The notes under the pieces: generated by a model
Seen by the model: the letters and a program-made list of their open reading frames with translations, nothing else
Databases searched by the model: none
Told to the model about the DNA's origin: nothing
Made by a program: the position numbers and the translations under genes
From: Crambe crambe
Taxonomy: Eukaryota; Porifera; Demospongiae; Poecilosclerida; Crambeidae
Assembly (NCBI GenBank): GCA_963924555.1
Contig: OZ004598.1
Span: 806,001 to 870,000 of the forward strand
DNA length: 64,000 nucleotides
Direction: 5' to 3'
Shown: positions 35,301-45,820 of the stretch, piece after piece
Layout: each line of letters opens with the position of its first letter
Position numbering within the stretch: position 1 is the stretch's first letter

Positions 35301-38300
35301 TATGGCCTGACCAATCAAACATTGTTGCTGGTCCTGCAGTGACCTTACGGGTTAGAGTGACCTGATTAAAGGGATGGGTACTCCAATAGTGAATTTATCG
35401 GAGAAGTCTAGATGTTATCTTATAGAGAAGGCTACTCTAGGACCTTGTTCCTTATTAGGATTGGGGGAGATCCGAGGGTTATTGAGGGCAATTAGAAATT
35501 CAAGGGTTATTAGAGATGGCTAAGGGGATCCAATCCGAGGGCTAAGGGCTCCAATTAGAGATCCGAGGGCTACTATTAAGATTGAGGGCTGCAATTAGAA
35601 ATCACCCTATAAGGTTGAGCTGTCCAATGACCTTATGGTTGAATGCTATTATGACCTCTAGAGTTCTATGACCTTATTCTAGCTCTCTCTAATTGAATAA
35701 GATCACCTGAAAAAAACAACAGGAAATGGGTCCTCTTCTAGAATGACTTGATTATAATTAGAGAGAGGCCGTGTAAGAGAGATAGCTATTAATAACTAGT
35801 CTTCTTGTTTGATATACTGTAACCAAGGCAACATGTAGCATAGAATAAGGTATCTGGTAGTGATGACATTATGACACAATCTTACTAGCCTTGGGCCCAC
35901 TTTGCCTTGCAGAGATTTGTGCTCTTAAAATGGTAAAATTTAATATAAAAAACATGACTAAATTTCACTGTAATGTTAGATCCCCACATGGTTACCTTCC
36001 ATGATCAGGATTATAATGATAATTATGTAAGTGACATTATTTATTTTTTTAAAATTTCAGTCCCCAGGTTACCTGAGACCACATGATCAGGTTACAAAAC
36101 TCGCTTTTTAGACAATTTCCATAAATTATAATTTTCAGTCCCCACACATGGTTACCTGAGAAGTACACTATTGCGCCATTGCAGAACTAACTTAACATAA
36201 ACACATCACGTAAACGTGTCCTTTATTGAGAAATAATCTACTTCATTACAGAACCAACTCACTGCAACATAACAGAACTAAAGTCATTCACCTTGCCCCT
36301 TGATCATTCACTATAACTGCTATAACTTTCTCAATTTTTAACCAAATTTCTAGTTTAATGCATCAACAGAGAGCTGATCATCCACTCTCTCTGCGTGTGT
36401 GTGAAATTTGAAATTTGGTTAAGAATTGAAAAAGTTATAGCAGTTGTAGTGAATGATCAAGGGGCAAGGTGAATCCAATAGACTAACTCATTTCAACATA
36501 ACACAACTATCCACTACAACATTAGCTACAATAATCAGAGACTTCATTAAGAGAGATTCCATTGCATTAGTAATAGGATATGCATGCATGCAACTCTCAG
36601 TGAACTGGTATGGTGCAGTATATAGTGAATTGATAATGGTGCTGTATATATAAGTTTTGGATTCCGAAATAATTTGTTATTGGATTCTGCATATGACCTC
36701 ATCTGTAACCACTTCATATCCATGCACCTCATCTGGTTCAACCACTCCATAAGCCACCTCAGACTTGACGGTTGCTATCCCATCTGCACTTTGATTGGGC
36801 CCAGCATGTCAGTGGTGGTTGCTATAGAGAGGTTTCACTCCACCACTAAGAAAAGACTACCTGACTGTCTGTCTACTCAGACACTATCTGATGAAACTAA
36901 TGATGAAACTACTCAGACACCATCTGATGTATTCATCTCCTTTTCAACACAACAGCAGGAAAAAAAAAATAACCATGCTATAATGGAAACAAAGGATTTG
37001 CTGTTGTTGTTGTTGTGTTTGTTTTTAATCATTGTTAAAATATTTTCGTACATTTATTATTATCATATTATTTTTAACATGAAATATTAGCAATTATGGT
37101 AGTCAGTCAGACTCAGATTCACATGTCATTTCTCAATATAGTGACCAAAATTTTTTTGCCCTATAAAATACTATGTATGTACGAACTGGGCCTCCCATTT
37201 CAAGCTCTGCAAAATGGGAGGTGTGATTTGGGCCACTTACACATGTTTGTATCTGAAACAGGAGAGAATGAGGACGCCACAGGCACTCAGGACCCCGATA
37301 CACCCACACATTATCACCAAGACATCAATTGCTATGGAAACACTGTCAGGGTACTGCCGCCACAGGGGGCACTCGGCCATGCATATGGACTGGTTAGCCA
37401 CCTCCACCTGGAAGAAGTCTCTGTTGCATACGATGGGGGGATCAGTAACTGCATCACCATCCTTAGCACCTTTAGAATGATAAGAATAACAAATATATCA
37501 TCAAAAGTAACAGATGATCTAATCCGTTGATACTTGGAATCTGGTTTCAACACAAGTGTGATTTTAAAGTCAGCAGAAATAGCAACACATACCTCCCCTC
37601 CTCCTCCTGCATACTCATGATAATCTATTCTAATTAATACTATGATCTGTTTAATCAAATCTATTTCCAGTTTAAAGGTATAGAGATGGGTGCTGAGACG
37701 CTACGGCCTGATTTCTTTTAACCTCAGGCTCTAATAATTATGTATTTCGATATGCAAATGTGATCATAATAGAGAACTCACCGCTGCCACTGCCTCCAAC
37801 TGAATTGTCGCTACTCATGTTTCCTGGTGCCATTGGAAGTGAAGGAGGGACCAGCTCTTCCTATAATTATAGTTAAGTGTCAGTTATCAGTGAATCAAGT
37901 AGCCCATTATCTGATATCAAGTGTTAAGACTTTTGCTTATTCAGAAGATAGGTAGAATTCTGAATTACTAATTACTTTTATGTACCAGAATCAAGATCAG
38001 CAGCACTTGAAAATTCACAAATCCAATTGATATTTCATATCGATTTTAGTGAAGCTATCTAATGATACCTGACTATCTGATCTATTACATGTGCTGCATT
38101 GACAGGTTTCACAGTACTAGCTGCACACAAATTGATACAATAATACAACACATGTATGACGTACTGAACATGTCAACAAGTCATGAGTCACAATACATGC
38201 ACTATCTATACTTTACTAGCTTGACGTACTGAACATGTTAACATGAGTCACATGCACACAAAATGGTAAAAGTGATTCTGTATGTCAAGAATGATGTTCT

Positions 38301-39478
38301 GGGTGACTATGGATAGTGTATCATCATTCAGATTCTCGCAATAAAATGTTTTAATATCTACGAGATCTCCTCTTCTATTCACCCCTTCCTCTCATTCCTA
38401 CCTCAGACTTCTGTCCCTCCCACAAAGATGACCAATGCAGGGTTTCATCTAGGATTTTTTGTTTGGGGGGGAAGAACTCCTTGGAATCCTTGACCACACC
38501 CACTTTTGTAGGTACTGCATGTTATTAATTTATTCTGTACTACTTTTAATGGCAGCTAAGAATAATTTGATGAAGAAACTGAATTCAGTATTGGAAGGAA
38601 AAAAACTCTAAAACTAATGATATAACATGTATGGCTGCTAATTGTAACTAAGTATTTTTCATGAATTACTTTGGGGGGGAAGATGTTGTGAAACCCTGTG
38701 ATTTATTAGTCTAATATGGAAGACCCGTGGTTTATTTTAATCAAGCAAAGGTCAAAATCAAAGGTCATATGCACCCTACTCCAATCTAGTCTGGCCAGAC
38801 TCTTTCTTTCCCCCCAAATAAAAGGAAAGAATCAAGTCTGGCCCACGAGACTAACTCCAGTCCTGCATGGTTCTGGTATGACTGTTGGCACAAACAAAAG
38901 TTGCTACTAATAAATTATGTGCATACTATACTATCTTCTTACTGTGGAAGGTACAGCCACAAAACATTAGCTAGATTAATCAATGCATGCACTCTCATTA
39001 CACTATAACTGCTCTAGACAGTGAGTGATTGTATGAGATGTTAGCTAATTCAATATTGGCATTCCTGCCTAAAGAGCATTCACTGTACAGGTACTTTGAT
39101 CATTAATTAATCTATAATACTCTCTCAGTGGGTGGTGTGGAATAGCTTCTATTAAAGTAAAACAACAATAGCTATAATTGTTACTGCAAAAATTTTAATT
39201 ATTCTTGCTAGCAAACTCACCGTTGGTAGATAGAAGAAGAGAATGGGTAAAGCCAAAACCATCCATATCACCACCATCACCACCAACAAACACACGAATT
39301 CTACATACATCCACTTGGAAGGAGTTGGTGCAGATGTCAAACCGCTCTGATGACTATTTTCATCTGCTCCGGCGGGGAAAGGTGAGACTGATCGAGAGGC
39401 CATTGGAGAAGGAACTGCAAGATCTCCTCTCGATTCTTGTGTCGTCTGAGGAGATAGGTTCATACTTAGACTTAGCAT
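32379..39478 (-). CDS. Frizzled-like receptor D, CRD-less, 7 exons
   Basis: Predicted 538-residue Frizzled-class membrane receptor. Exons in order: 39478-39221, 37860-37782, 37469-37241, 34800-34745, 34329-34225, 33795-33410, 32882-32379; phases 0-1-2-1-1-0, as in the three paralogues. Residues 1-55 are a cytosolic-type tail, followed by a membrane anchor ending ALPILFFYLP. The cysteine-rich-domain slot holds only a 79-nt exon (Ser/Gly-rich, one N-glycosylation site). A short cysteine module and seven membrane segments follow, with family marks FVFPAVFIVY after TM1, TLWWFFH in TM3, FPPILCSG before TM5 and PLVNFIYVI in TM7. The C-terminal tail is longest of the four and rich in basic and Ser residues. 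Its stop lies only 135 bp before the start codon of the downstream death-domain gene. A second in-frame ATG at 39463 is an alternative start. Ligand and signalling are unknown. Confidence 0.85.
33180..33410. repeat. CA/CT-rich minisatellite in receptor D intron 6
   Basis: About a dozen degenerate copies of a CACACCCTCACCTTC/ACATCCCACA-type unit of roughly 15-20 bp, directly abutting the exon 6 donor at 33409. Confidence 0.75.
33882..33926. repeat. A-rich tract
   Basis: A run of A with scattered C (A17 then CAACAACA and A-runs), in receptor D intron 5. Confidence 0.8.
34918..35036. repeat. 55-bp tandem duplication in receptor D intron 3
   Basis: Two consecutive, almost identical copies of a block starting TGGTGTATGAAAGGGCAAGG and ending GGAAAACTTAT. 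Confidence 0.85.
35460..35600. repeat. Degenerate tandem repeats (ATCCGAGGG...CAATTAGA)
   Basis: Four to five loosely conserved units of about 30-35 bp built from ATCCGAGGG, CTAAGGG and CAATTAGAnATC, in intron 3 of receptor D. Confidence 0.5.
36286..36474. repeat. 65-bp inverted repeat with 59-bp spacer
   Basis: Left arm 36286-36350 (ATTCACCTTGCCCCTTGATC...) and right arm 36410-36474 (...GATCAAGGGGCAAGGTGAAT) pair with only a few mismatches. Similar CAACATAACAnAACTA sequence flanks both sides. It is a foldback or MITE-like structure in receptor D intron 3. Confidence 0.8.
38438..38698. mobile_element. Small TIR element (CAGGGTTTCA ends)
   Basis: CAGGGTTTCA at 38438-38447 and its exact complement TGAAACCCTG at 38689-38698 bound 261 bp, with TTTGGGGGGGAAG-type sequence near both ends. 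Related CAGGGTTT/GAAACCCTGG fragments occur near 5488 and 31583, so this is a dispersed non-autonomous family. Confidence 0.5.
38787..38853. repeat. Foldback repeat, same family as 76-231
   Basis: TAGTCTGGCCAGACTCTTTC... pairs with the downstream GAAAGAATCAAGTCTGGCCCACGAGACTA allowing small gaps. The ends resemble the element near position 100. Confidence 0.55.
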
Positions 39479-39671
39479 ACAATTATTAACTTAGTAACAA
39501 CTGGAAAGACTTTAATCAATGATTCATGGATCATGCTTTAATACAGTAGCTCGGTGCACTTCCTGCATGCTAAGGGCTATTGGGTAAAGGGTCGAACGAT
39601 TGAATTTCTAAGTGCGCATGCTCGGTATACTGAATACAAAAACAGCTAGAAACAATCAATACAAATCCAAA
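39479..39671. promoter_or_regulatory. Bidirectional promoter between receptors D and A
   Basis: Only 193 bp separate the start codons of the divergent receptor genes D (39478, minus) and A (39672, plus), so both promoters and 5' leaders must lie here or overlap. It contains TGCGCATGCTCGGTAT at 39613-39628, an NRF1-like palindromic core. The same core occurs twice before receptor B (52126, 52154) and at the receptor C start. Sharing is seen; function is inferred. Confidence 0.6.
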
Positions 39672-42600
39672 ATGAGTTCTTCCAGCGAAGTGCGGAAAAT
39701 CAGCACCAAAATCACGAGAAGCGAAATCACTTCAAGGGCATCTAGCGTGCTCACGCTCGAAATCGTAGAGGAGACTCCAGTAGTAAGAAAGAAATGCCAG
39801 AGACTGGAATCAATTGGAGTTGGCATTGTTTTAATAATCATCACTGCACTATTATCACTACCCATAGTGTTCTTCTATTTACCACAGGTAAATATAAAGC
39901 AGGGTAACTCTGAACATAGCTAAGAGGTCTGCTTGTCTTATAAATTATGACCATGCAGCTAGCAAAGCAGGTAATTTCAAATGGCGGGGTCATTTCGAAC
40001 TCTTCACAATTAATACGAGTTCTATTCTACTGTACTGTCTTAGTATCCTCCAACTTTGAGTTCAGAAGTCTGGTAATTTTGTTCAGAATTTATTACCTCA
40101 CCATAGGTTGTCCTGTTATGCCATCGTTATCATTTTCTAGGGAGGCACTTCTGGCAAGGAAGAACGAAATAATGTGACTGCTACTACTACTAATGTCCTG
40201 CAGACCAATAATCGTTGCATCCCTTACTCAGGAAGTGTTTGTAGAGAAGAGCTCCTCTCACTGATAGAATGCTCCTCTGAGAATTCCACTGACCTTCTGG
40301 TCCTTGCCGATACTTCAGTGCAAGCTCAGCAGTTTATCAGAGGCTTGCAAGCCTTTGGAAGTCCGGAGTGTGTGGCAGCTGCTGTGCCGTTCCTCTGCCT
40401 CTCCTTATTTGGAGGTGTGTGCGATGAGAACGGGACACATTACCTCCCCATGCAGCGGGAGTGTTTGGACATCAGTACTGGAGTATGCCGGATGGAATGG
40501 AAACTAGCCCGTGACTTGGGAATTGGACTGCCGAACTGCACTGCACTACCTATTGATTCAACATCATCATCTTGTTCTAACTCAAGTCAGCTGAGACATG
40601 ACATGACTAATGGTATATAAAATTTAACATTGTTAATTGTCACCTGACTGTCACCTGATTAATCAATCAGTGTGTGGGAGGAGAGGGCCAATAAACATAG
40701 CAACTAGGTATTGCACAGTGAAGAGATCCAATAATTCACTGGCGTAGGAACAGGGGGGACCACAGGGGCCACTGGGCTCCCTAATTTTTTTTCTTTAGCT
40801 AACAGTACACATTATTTCCTAGCAGCTTTATGGCTAGCTAGCCCCACAAATGGTCCCATCACTTCACTTGATTACCACTTAAGAGCATAGCTATAACAGA
40901 TATCAACCAAGTGCTCTAATCAAACAATTAGGAGTGTACATTCTACCCATAACATCCTGTTCACATCAAGGTTTTCACTGGTGTTAGTCAAGTTTGTTTT
41001 AGTTGGAACAGCCATAAGGACACTTGTTCCAAAGCATGTTTTGTGTTATTCTGCCCATAAATGTGAGACTCGTCCCACATCCCAACACGTGCATACACAC
41101 TTTACATAGAAGTAGCAGTGTGATTATACTGTACGTGCATGCAGCTACCAGCTGTCCATAATTACAATAATTAAACCAGTTATGCATAACTTATATGCAT
41201 TTTGTACCAGCTGGCTTTCTGATTAGATGCAAGTTACAAGCTAAAAATCTTTTTTTTTTTTTTTTTGCCCCTTGGAAACTAACCAGATGAGGAACTCAAT
41301 CTTGAATGCCCTCTCTCCTGCCGTGAGAATTTCTTCTGTGACAACAGGACTAAGTTGTGTGTTCCCGAGTGCCCCAACTGGAATCTCTATTCAACCTCGA
41401 TCACGTTGGCCTTGGACATTGTGATTCTGATCAGTGCTGGTATTGGATTGATAGCTGGTGTGGCTGTCTTAGTGATTGCCTGCATCAGGCACAAAAAAGT
41501 GTTAGTGAGCTGCTATGTAGCTGAGAGAGAGAAGAGAGAGAAAGAGAGGAGGAAAGGAGAGAGGGAGGGAGGGAGGGAGGGGAGGGAAGAGGGAGGGGAG
41601 GGAAGAGGGAGGAGGGAGGGAGAGGAGAGAGAGAGGAGGAGGAAGGGAGAGAGGGAGAGAAGGGAAGGAGGGAGGGAGGGAGAGTGGGAGGGAGGGGAGG
41701 TAAAATGGGAGGGAGGGGAGGTAAAATGGGAGGGAGGGAGGGAGGGAGGGAGAGTGGGAGAGAGGGAGGGGGTGGGAGGGAGGGAGGGAGGGGGTGGGAG
41801 GGAGGGATGGAGAGAAGTGGATTGGAAATGTGCTCATGATTATGTAATGCATAACTAGCTATTGTTCTAGAGACATTTTTCGTTCATATACAGATTCGTA
41901 TTTCCATCAGTGCTGGTTGTCTACCAGACCTGTGGCTTCCTTATCCTAAGTAAGATTCCCTTACCCACATGCAGCAGGGTTGCACATACATGCACATAGG
42001 CGGAGGAACATAAATTTACCTGGGGGGGGGCCAACCCCAAACCCCCATTGCACCATGCGTACCCGACAATTAAATTTTAATAAAAAAACAAGAGTCAAAA
42101 TTCAGTCGACACAAACAAGTCATATATGTAGCCAACAGTAAGTTCCAATAGATACCAAAATAATTCTTCCTACGTTCATTTAGTTCAACAGATTCTTTTG
42201 CTACTCAATTTGGGCAAGGAGAAAAAGTGGAATGGCGGAAATGGAGGAAATGGCGGAAACCAAAAGTAAAGCTTTAAGAAAAGGTTGTAGGGTTGTAGTG
42301 ATTATGATAACTAGTAGAATATTCATCAAAATAATAAAGTAACAACATGTAGCCAAATCATTCATAGTCTTGTTGATAATTTATGTAAAATGGCTTTGTG
42401 ACTTTCCAGCAGAGCAGAAATTATTTCATGAGGGATTATTCTATGTGGCCATACTAAACAAACGCACATCACGTGTAGATGGTAATATGCATTACCAAAC
42501 TGAGACTGGGGAATTGGGCTTCCTGCAAGTGTCCTCCATTCATGCATGATGCACAGATCATGAGGAGGAATTCATGTAGTGTTGTTTACAACCAAAGCAA

Positions 42601-45158
42601 ACACTGATATTACCTTAATGAAGATGGATCCATAGACTCTTTCGAGGATTGATGAGTACAAAAGATCATAGCTGGTAGTATTTGTTGAGAGATATAGTTG
42701 TCTAAGATAACAACAACAGAGAAGAAGAATCCAGCAACTTACTTGCTTGCCATATTTCTGAAACAATAAGCTCCCTGGTCCTGCACATTGTAGTAGGCTC
42801 TAGTAGGCTGGATAATCATAGCTTTTATCAAGTCTTAAGTGGGGAATTAGAATTTAGAATCTATATGCAGCATGCGCAGCCATCCACGTCATCCCTACAT
42901 AGAGAGAGCTAACTGCTCTCTCTGATACCAGTATACCAGTCAGCTAGCTTTACATTTGGTTTCCTTGGATTCCGCCATTTCCGCCATTCCACTTTTTCTC
43001 CCTGCCCACTCAATTTTGTCCGTCACATCTTTATGAGTATTTTTCATGTTTGCACATTAATTGTCAATAGAGTTGAAAATGTTTCACTTTGCGGCCCCCC
43101 TGGCCTGGTTCCTCTGCCTATGATGCATAGTGTATTCATAACTCAGACTTTGATTATCCCTTAAATTCTATTAGCCATTTTCCCCCTAAAAATGGAAAAG
43201 AGGAACAATAAGAAGTGTTGACATTAAAACAGGAAGCTGATCCTTCCTCTACTGTCTCCTTTCATATGCAGTTCTATTGCACATCATCACTTACTTTGAT
43301 CGAGGCAGCCTTTACTGCTCTTCTCCCAATCTCCTCGAGAGCATCGTAGAGCCCACTGGGTTTTGTGCATTAACAGGTAGGGTGAATTTTTTCCATGAGT
43401 TTATGTATACAATGGAACCCCTAAATATAAATATGGTCTCCCTGAAATGCAAAAACCTCTCTAATCAGGACACTTTTTCTTGTCCCAACACAATATAAAT
43501 GTGTATAATTTAACCCCTGAAATAGGGACACTTCTCTAATCAGGACACTTTTCGCTGGTCCCAAAGGTGTCCACATTTAGAGATTCCACTGTAGTAGTAA
43601 TTCTGTAGCCTGCCTCACCTGATACTTGTGTTCATTATTTTGTGTTGGCTATGTAGGTAGAATAGACTACAGTGTGACACAGCTTTTAACAATTTGCTGC
43701 ACAGGGGCATAGGAAATGGTCTGACTGGGTAGGCATCATACCTGTCAACCCACCCCAACTAAAAAAAGAGTGATTGTGGAAAAAAGGGTGATGCATTCAC
43801 TAGCCCCATAAATGTGGTTGAATGTTCCTTGTTGCACTTTGGGCTCTTTGTTAGTAATTATTGATTGAGCAATACAATGACCTCTGCTATGTAGCTAGGT
43901 CTAAAGAGTGATATATGCAGTAAAAGAGTGACTGAGTGACAATGGTCCAAAAAGAGTGACTGTCACTCCAAACATTAGCGATGGTCGAGGCAATTTTTTG
44001 AGGAAATGCTAGCTAATACATTAAAACAATGTACTTGCATGTCTGAGCCTAGGAAATAACTGATTATACAGATGCAAAAGTGAGTGGGACATTACTTACC
44101 CACTTCAAAAAATGTTTCCTACAAGCTACAGTGATAGTCAAACAACCCTGTAATGAGACCCTGTAATGAGCTCACATCACAACAGACAAGTTGGTAGGAC
44201 TTATATGTTAGTAATAATGACCACAGGGATAGCTCTTCACTACTTTATTCTACAAATCAACCTTTGGTGGGTGTTTCACATGGCCACACTATTCTGGAAA
44301 GTTCACTTCCCTCTTCAAGCAAAATCCTTTCGATCGACTAAACGTCTAAGAGTACTCCATGCAATTTGTGTTGTGATCGGACTTTTCCTCCCAACCCTCC
44401 CTGTCATTGCAACTATAGCAGAAGATGCAGTTGCTGCAAGGGGATCTGATCAACCGCGTGCCGGGACCATTGGTTTTGGATTTGGTATCTTCCCTCCTAT
44501 ACTATGTTCTGGCATGAATGTAAAGGTCACCTTCTATTCTGTCATCTTTCCTAATGTACTCCTGGTCTATGTGGGGACAACAGCACTCATTTTAACTGTC
44601 TGGAGAATACACTTGGTAAGAATCAATGGTTGTAGCTAGGTATATTTTTAACTGTAGCCAGCGACCTATCATCTAGGAGTATCTTTTATAAGGTATATAG
44701 GGTTCTTCTTGACAGGAACAGCTTATAGCTGTAGTAGCTAGCTATGGATTTAAAAGTTAGTGTATTTCATTTTACTCTTGTTCTTGCAGAGACATGGGCT
44801 ATTTCATTCGAACATGTCAAAAAACCCTCTCTCTCTGACCACAGCTGAGAAGAAGCTTCTTATTGTCTTCTGCTACTACATCATCCTTCAAGTGGTTGCC
44901 TTTATCCACTTCTCCCTGACTAGACAAGCTTCCGAGGTCATCCAGGGAGAATTCTTCAGGTACTTTCTGTGCGAACAAAATGGGGATGACCCTGACAATC
45001 GATGTAGCAGAAGTGGATTTGAGAACCTGATCAATCCAGTAGTCGCCATTCTCTCCTTCACACTCTCCCTGTTAGCCACAGTGGTGAATTTTGTCTTCGT
45101 TATCAGCTATCGTGACCTCAAGCAGAAACTCAAATCAACATTCCGTGGCAAATCTTAG
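39672..45158 (+). CDS. Frizzled-like receptor A with CRD, 7 exons
   Basis: Predicted 606-residue Frizzled-class receptor. Exons: 39672-39887, 40141-40612, 41287-41500, 41894-41949, 43272-43376, 44227-44615, 44790-45158; phases 0-1-2-1-1-0. Residues 1-47 are a charged tail with no signal peptide, then a membrane anchor (about 48-70) ending LPIVFFYLP. Exon 2 codes a Frizzled-type CRD with ten cysteines (VPFLCLSLFGGVC, ECLDISTGVCRMEW). Exon 3 adds a five-cysteine stalk and TM1. Seven membrane segments follow (about 267-295, 302-325, 355-378, 394-417, 450-476, 503-524, 560-586). Frizzled marks are FVFPSVL after TM1, INLWWVFH in TM3 and the conserved FPPILCSG block. The canonical C-terminal KTxxxW Dishevelled motif is absent; the tail ends at FRGKS. 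It is divergent from D by 193 bp and convergent with B. The class assignment is firm; whether Wnt proteins bind is unknown. Confidence 0.88.
41520..41815. repeat. (GGGA)n-type purine tract in receptor A intron 3
   Basis: About 300 bp of almost pure purine on the plus strand, mainly GGGA/GGAGG units, starting 20 bp after the exon 3 donor. The long open frames it gives on both strands are artefacts. Confidence 0.95.
41995..43122. mobile_element. 1.13-kb TIR element in receptor A intron 4
   Basis: CATAGGCGGAGGAAC at 41995-42009 pairs with GTTCCTCTGCCTATG at 43108-43122 (14 of 15 match). Further in, a second paired block contains GAGAAAAAGTGGAATGGCGG (about 42220) and its complement (about 42977). 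The interior carries no frame resembling a transposase. It is a non-autonomous DNA element; no clear target duplication was identified. Confidence 0.65.
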
Positions 45159-45183
45159 CCACTAACCACTTTTCATATCATAA

Positions 45184-45189
45184 AATAAA
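45184..45189 (+). terminator. Polyadenylation signal of receptor A
   Basis: AATAAA lies 25 bp after the stop codon at 45158. It is the closest canonical signal and implies a very short 3' untranslated region. Another AATAAA is near 45281. Confidence 0.5.
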
Positions 45190-45229
45190 GTAATCACTTG
45201 CGGTTATGAGATAACAACCTGTCATTATA

Positions 45230-45560
45230 ATCACTCATATTAATGAGATAGCTAACCATCTTTGATGAATGTATCAATGGTAATAAAGTACCCATAACTG
45301 CTCTGGAAACCCCGTTTCATAATCACATGTAACTACTCATGCTAATGAATTCAACCACTTTTGATGATGTAATACAATGAAAAAACCCCTTTTCATTATC
45401 ACAATAATGATGATGTAACTGCTCATGCTAATGAATTCAACCACTTTTGATGATGTAATGCAATGAGAAAACCCATTATCACAATAATGATAATGTAACT
45501 ACTCATGCTAATGAATTCAACCACTTTTAATGATGTAATGCTATGATAAAACCCCTGCAT
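45230..45560. repeat. Tandem repeat between convergent receptors A and B
   Basis: Three to four copies of a roughly 75-bp unit containing ACTCATGCTAATGAATTCAACCAC, TTTTGATGATGTAATG and a GAAAAACCCC-type segment. It fills much of the 660-bp gap between the two stop codons. No gene was seen in the gap. Confidence 0.75.
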
Positions 45561-45820
45561 GTATAGACATTCGTATTACTAATGCCCAGGTAGAAATCAT
45601 TTTTGGCTGCTTTTTAAATTTGGCTCACCAATGACTACTTGAGTCTTATAGGTATGACAACATGTACAAGTTGAGCTCATTATCACAGTTAACAATGATA
45701 ATTGTATCAAGCTACTCATGTTTAGTTTTGATGATGTATCAAAGCATTTATGATAATAAGAGAATGATTATAATTGCTTAAAAATTTTTATACATTAATT
45801 GGAGTGTAATGATGCAATGT

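Noticed and set aside
41355-41858. Gly/Glu/Arg-rich and Pro/Leu/Ser-rich frames in receptor A intron 3
   Set aside because: Products of the GGGA-type tract past the exon 3 donor, open on both strands.
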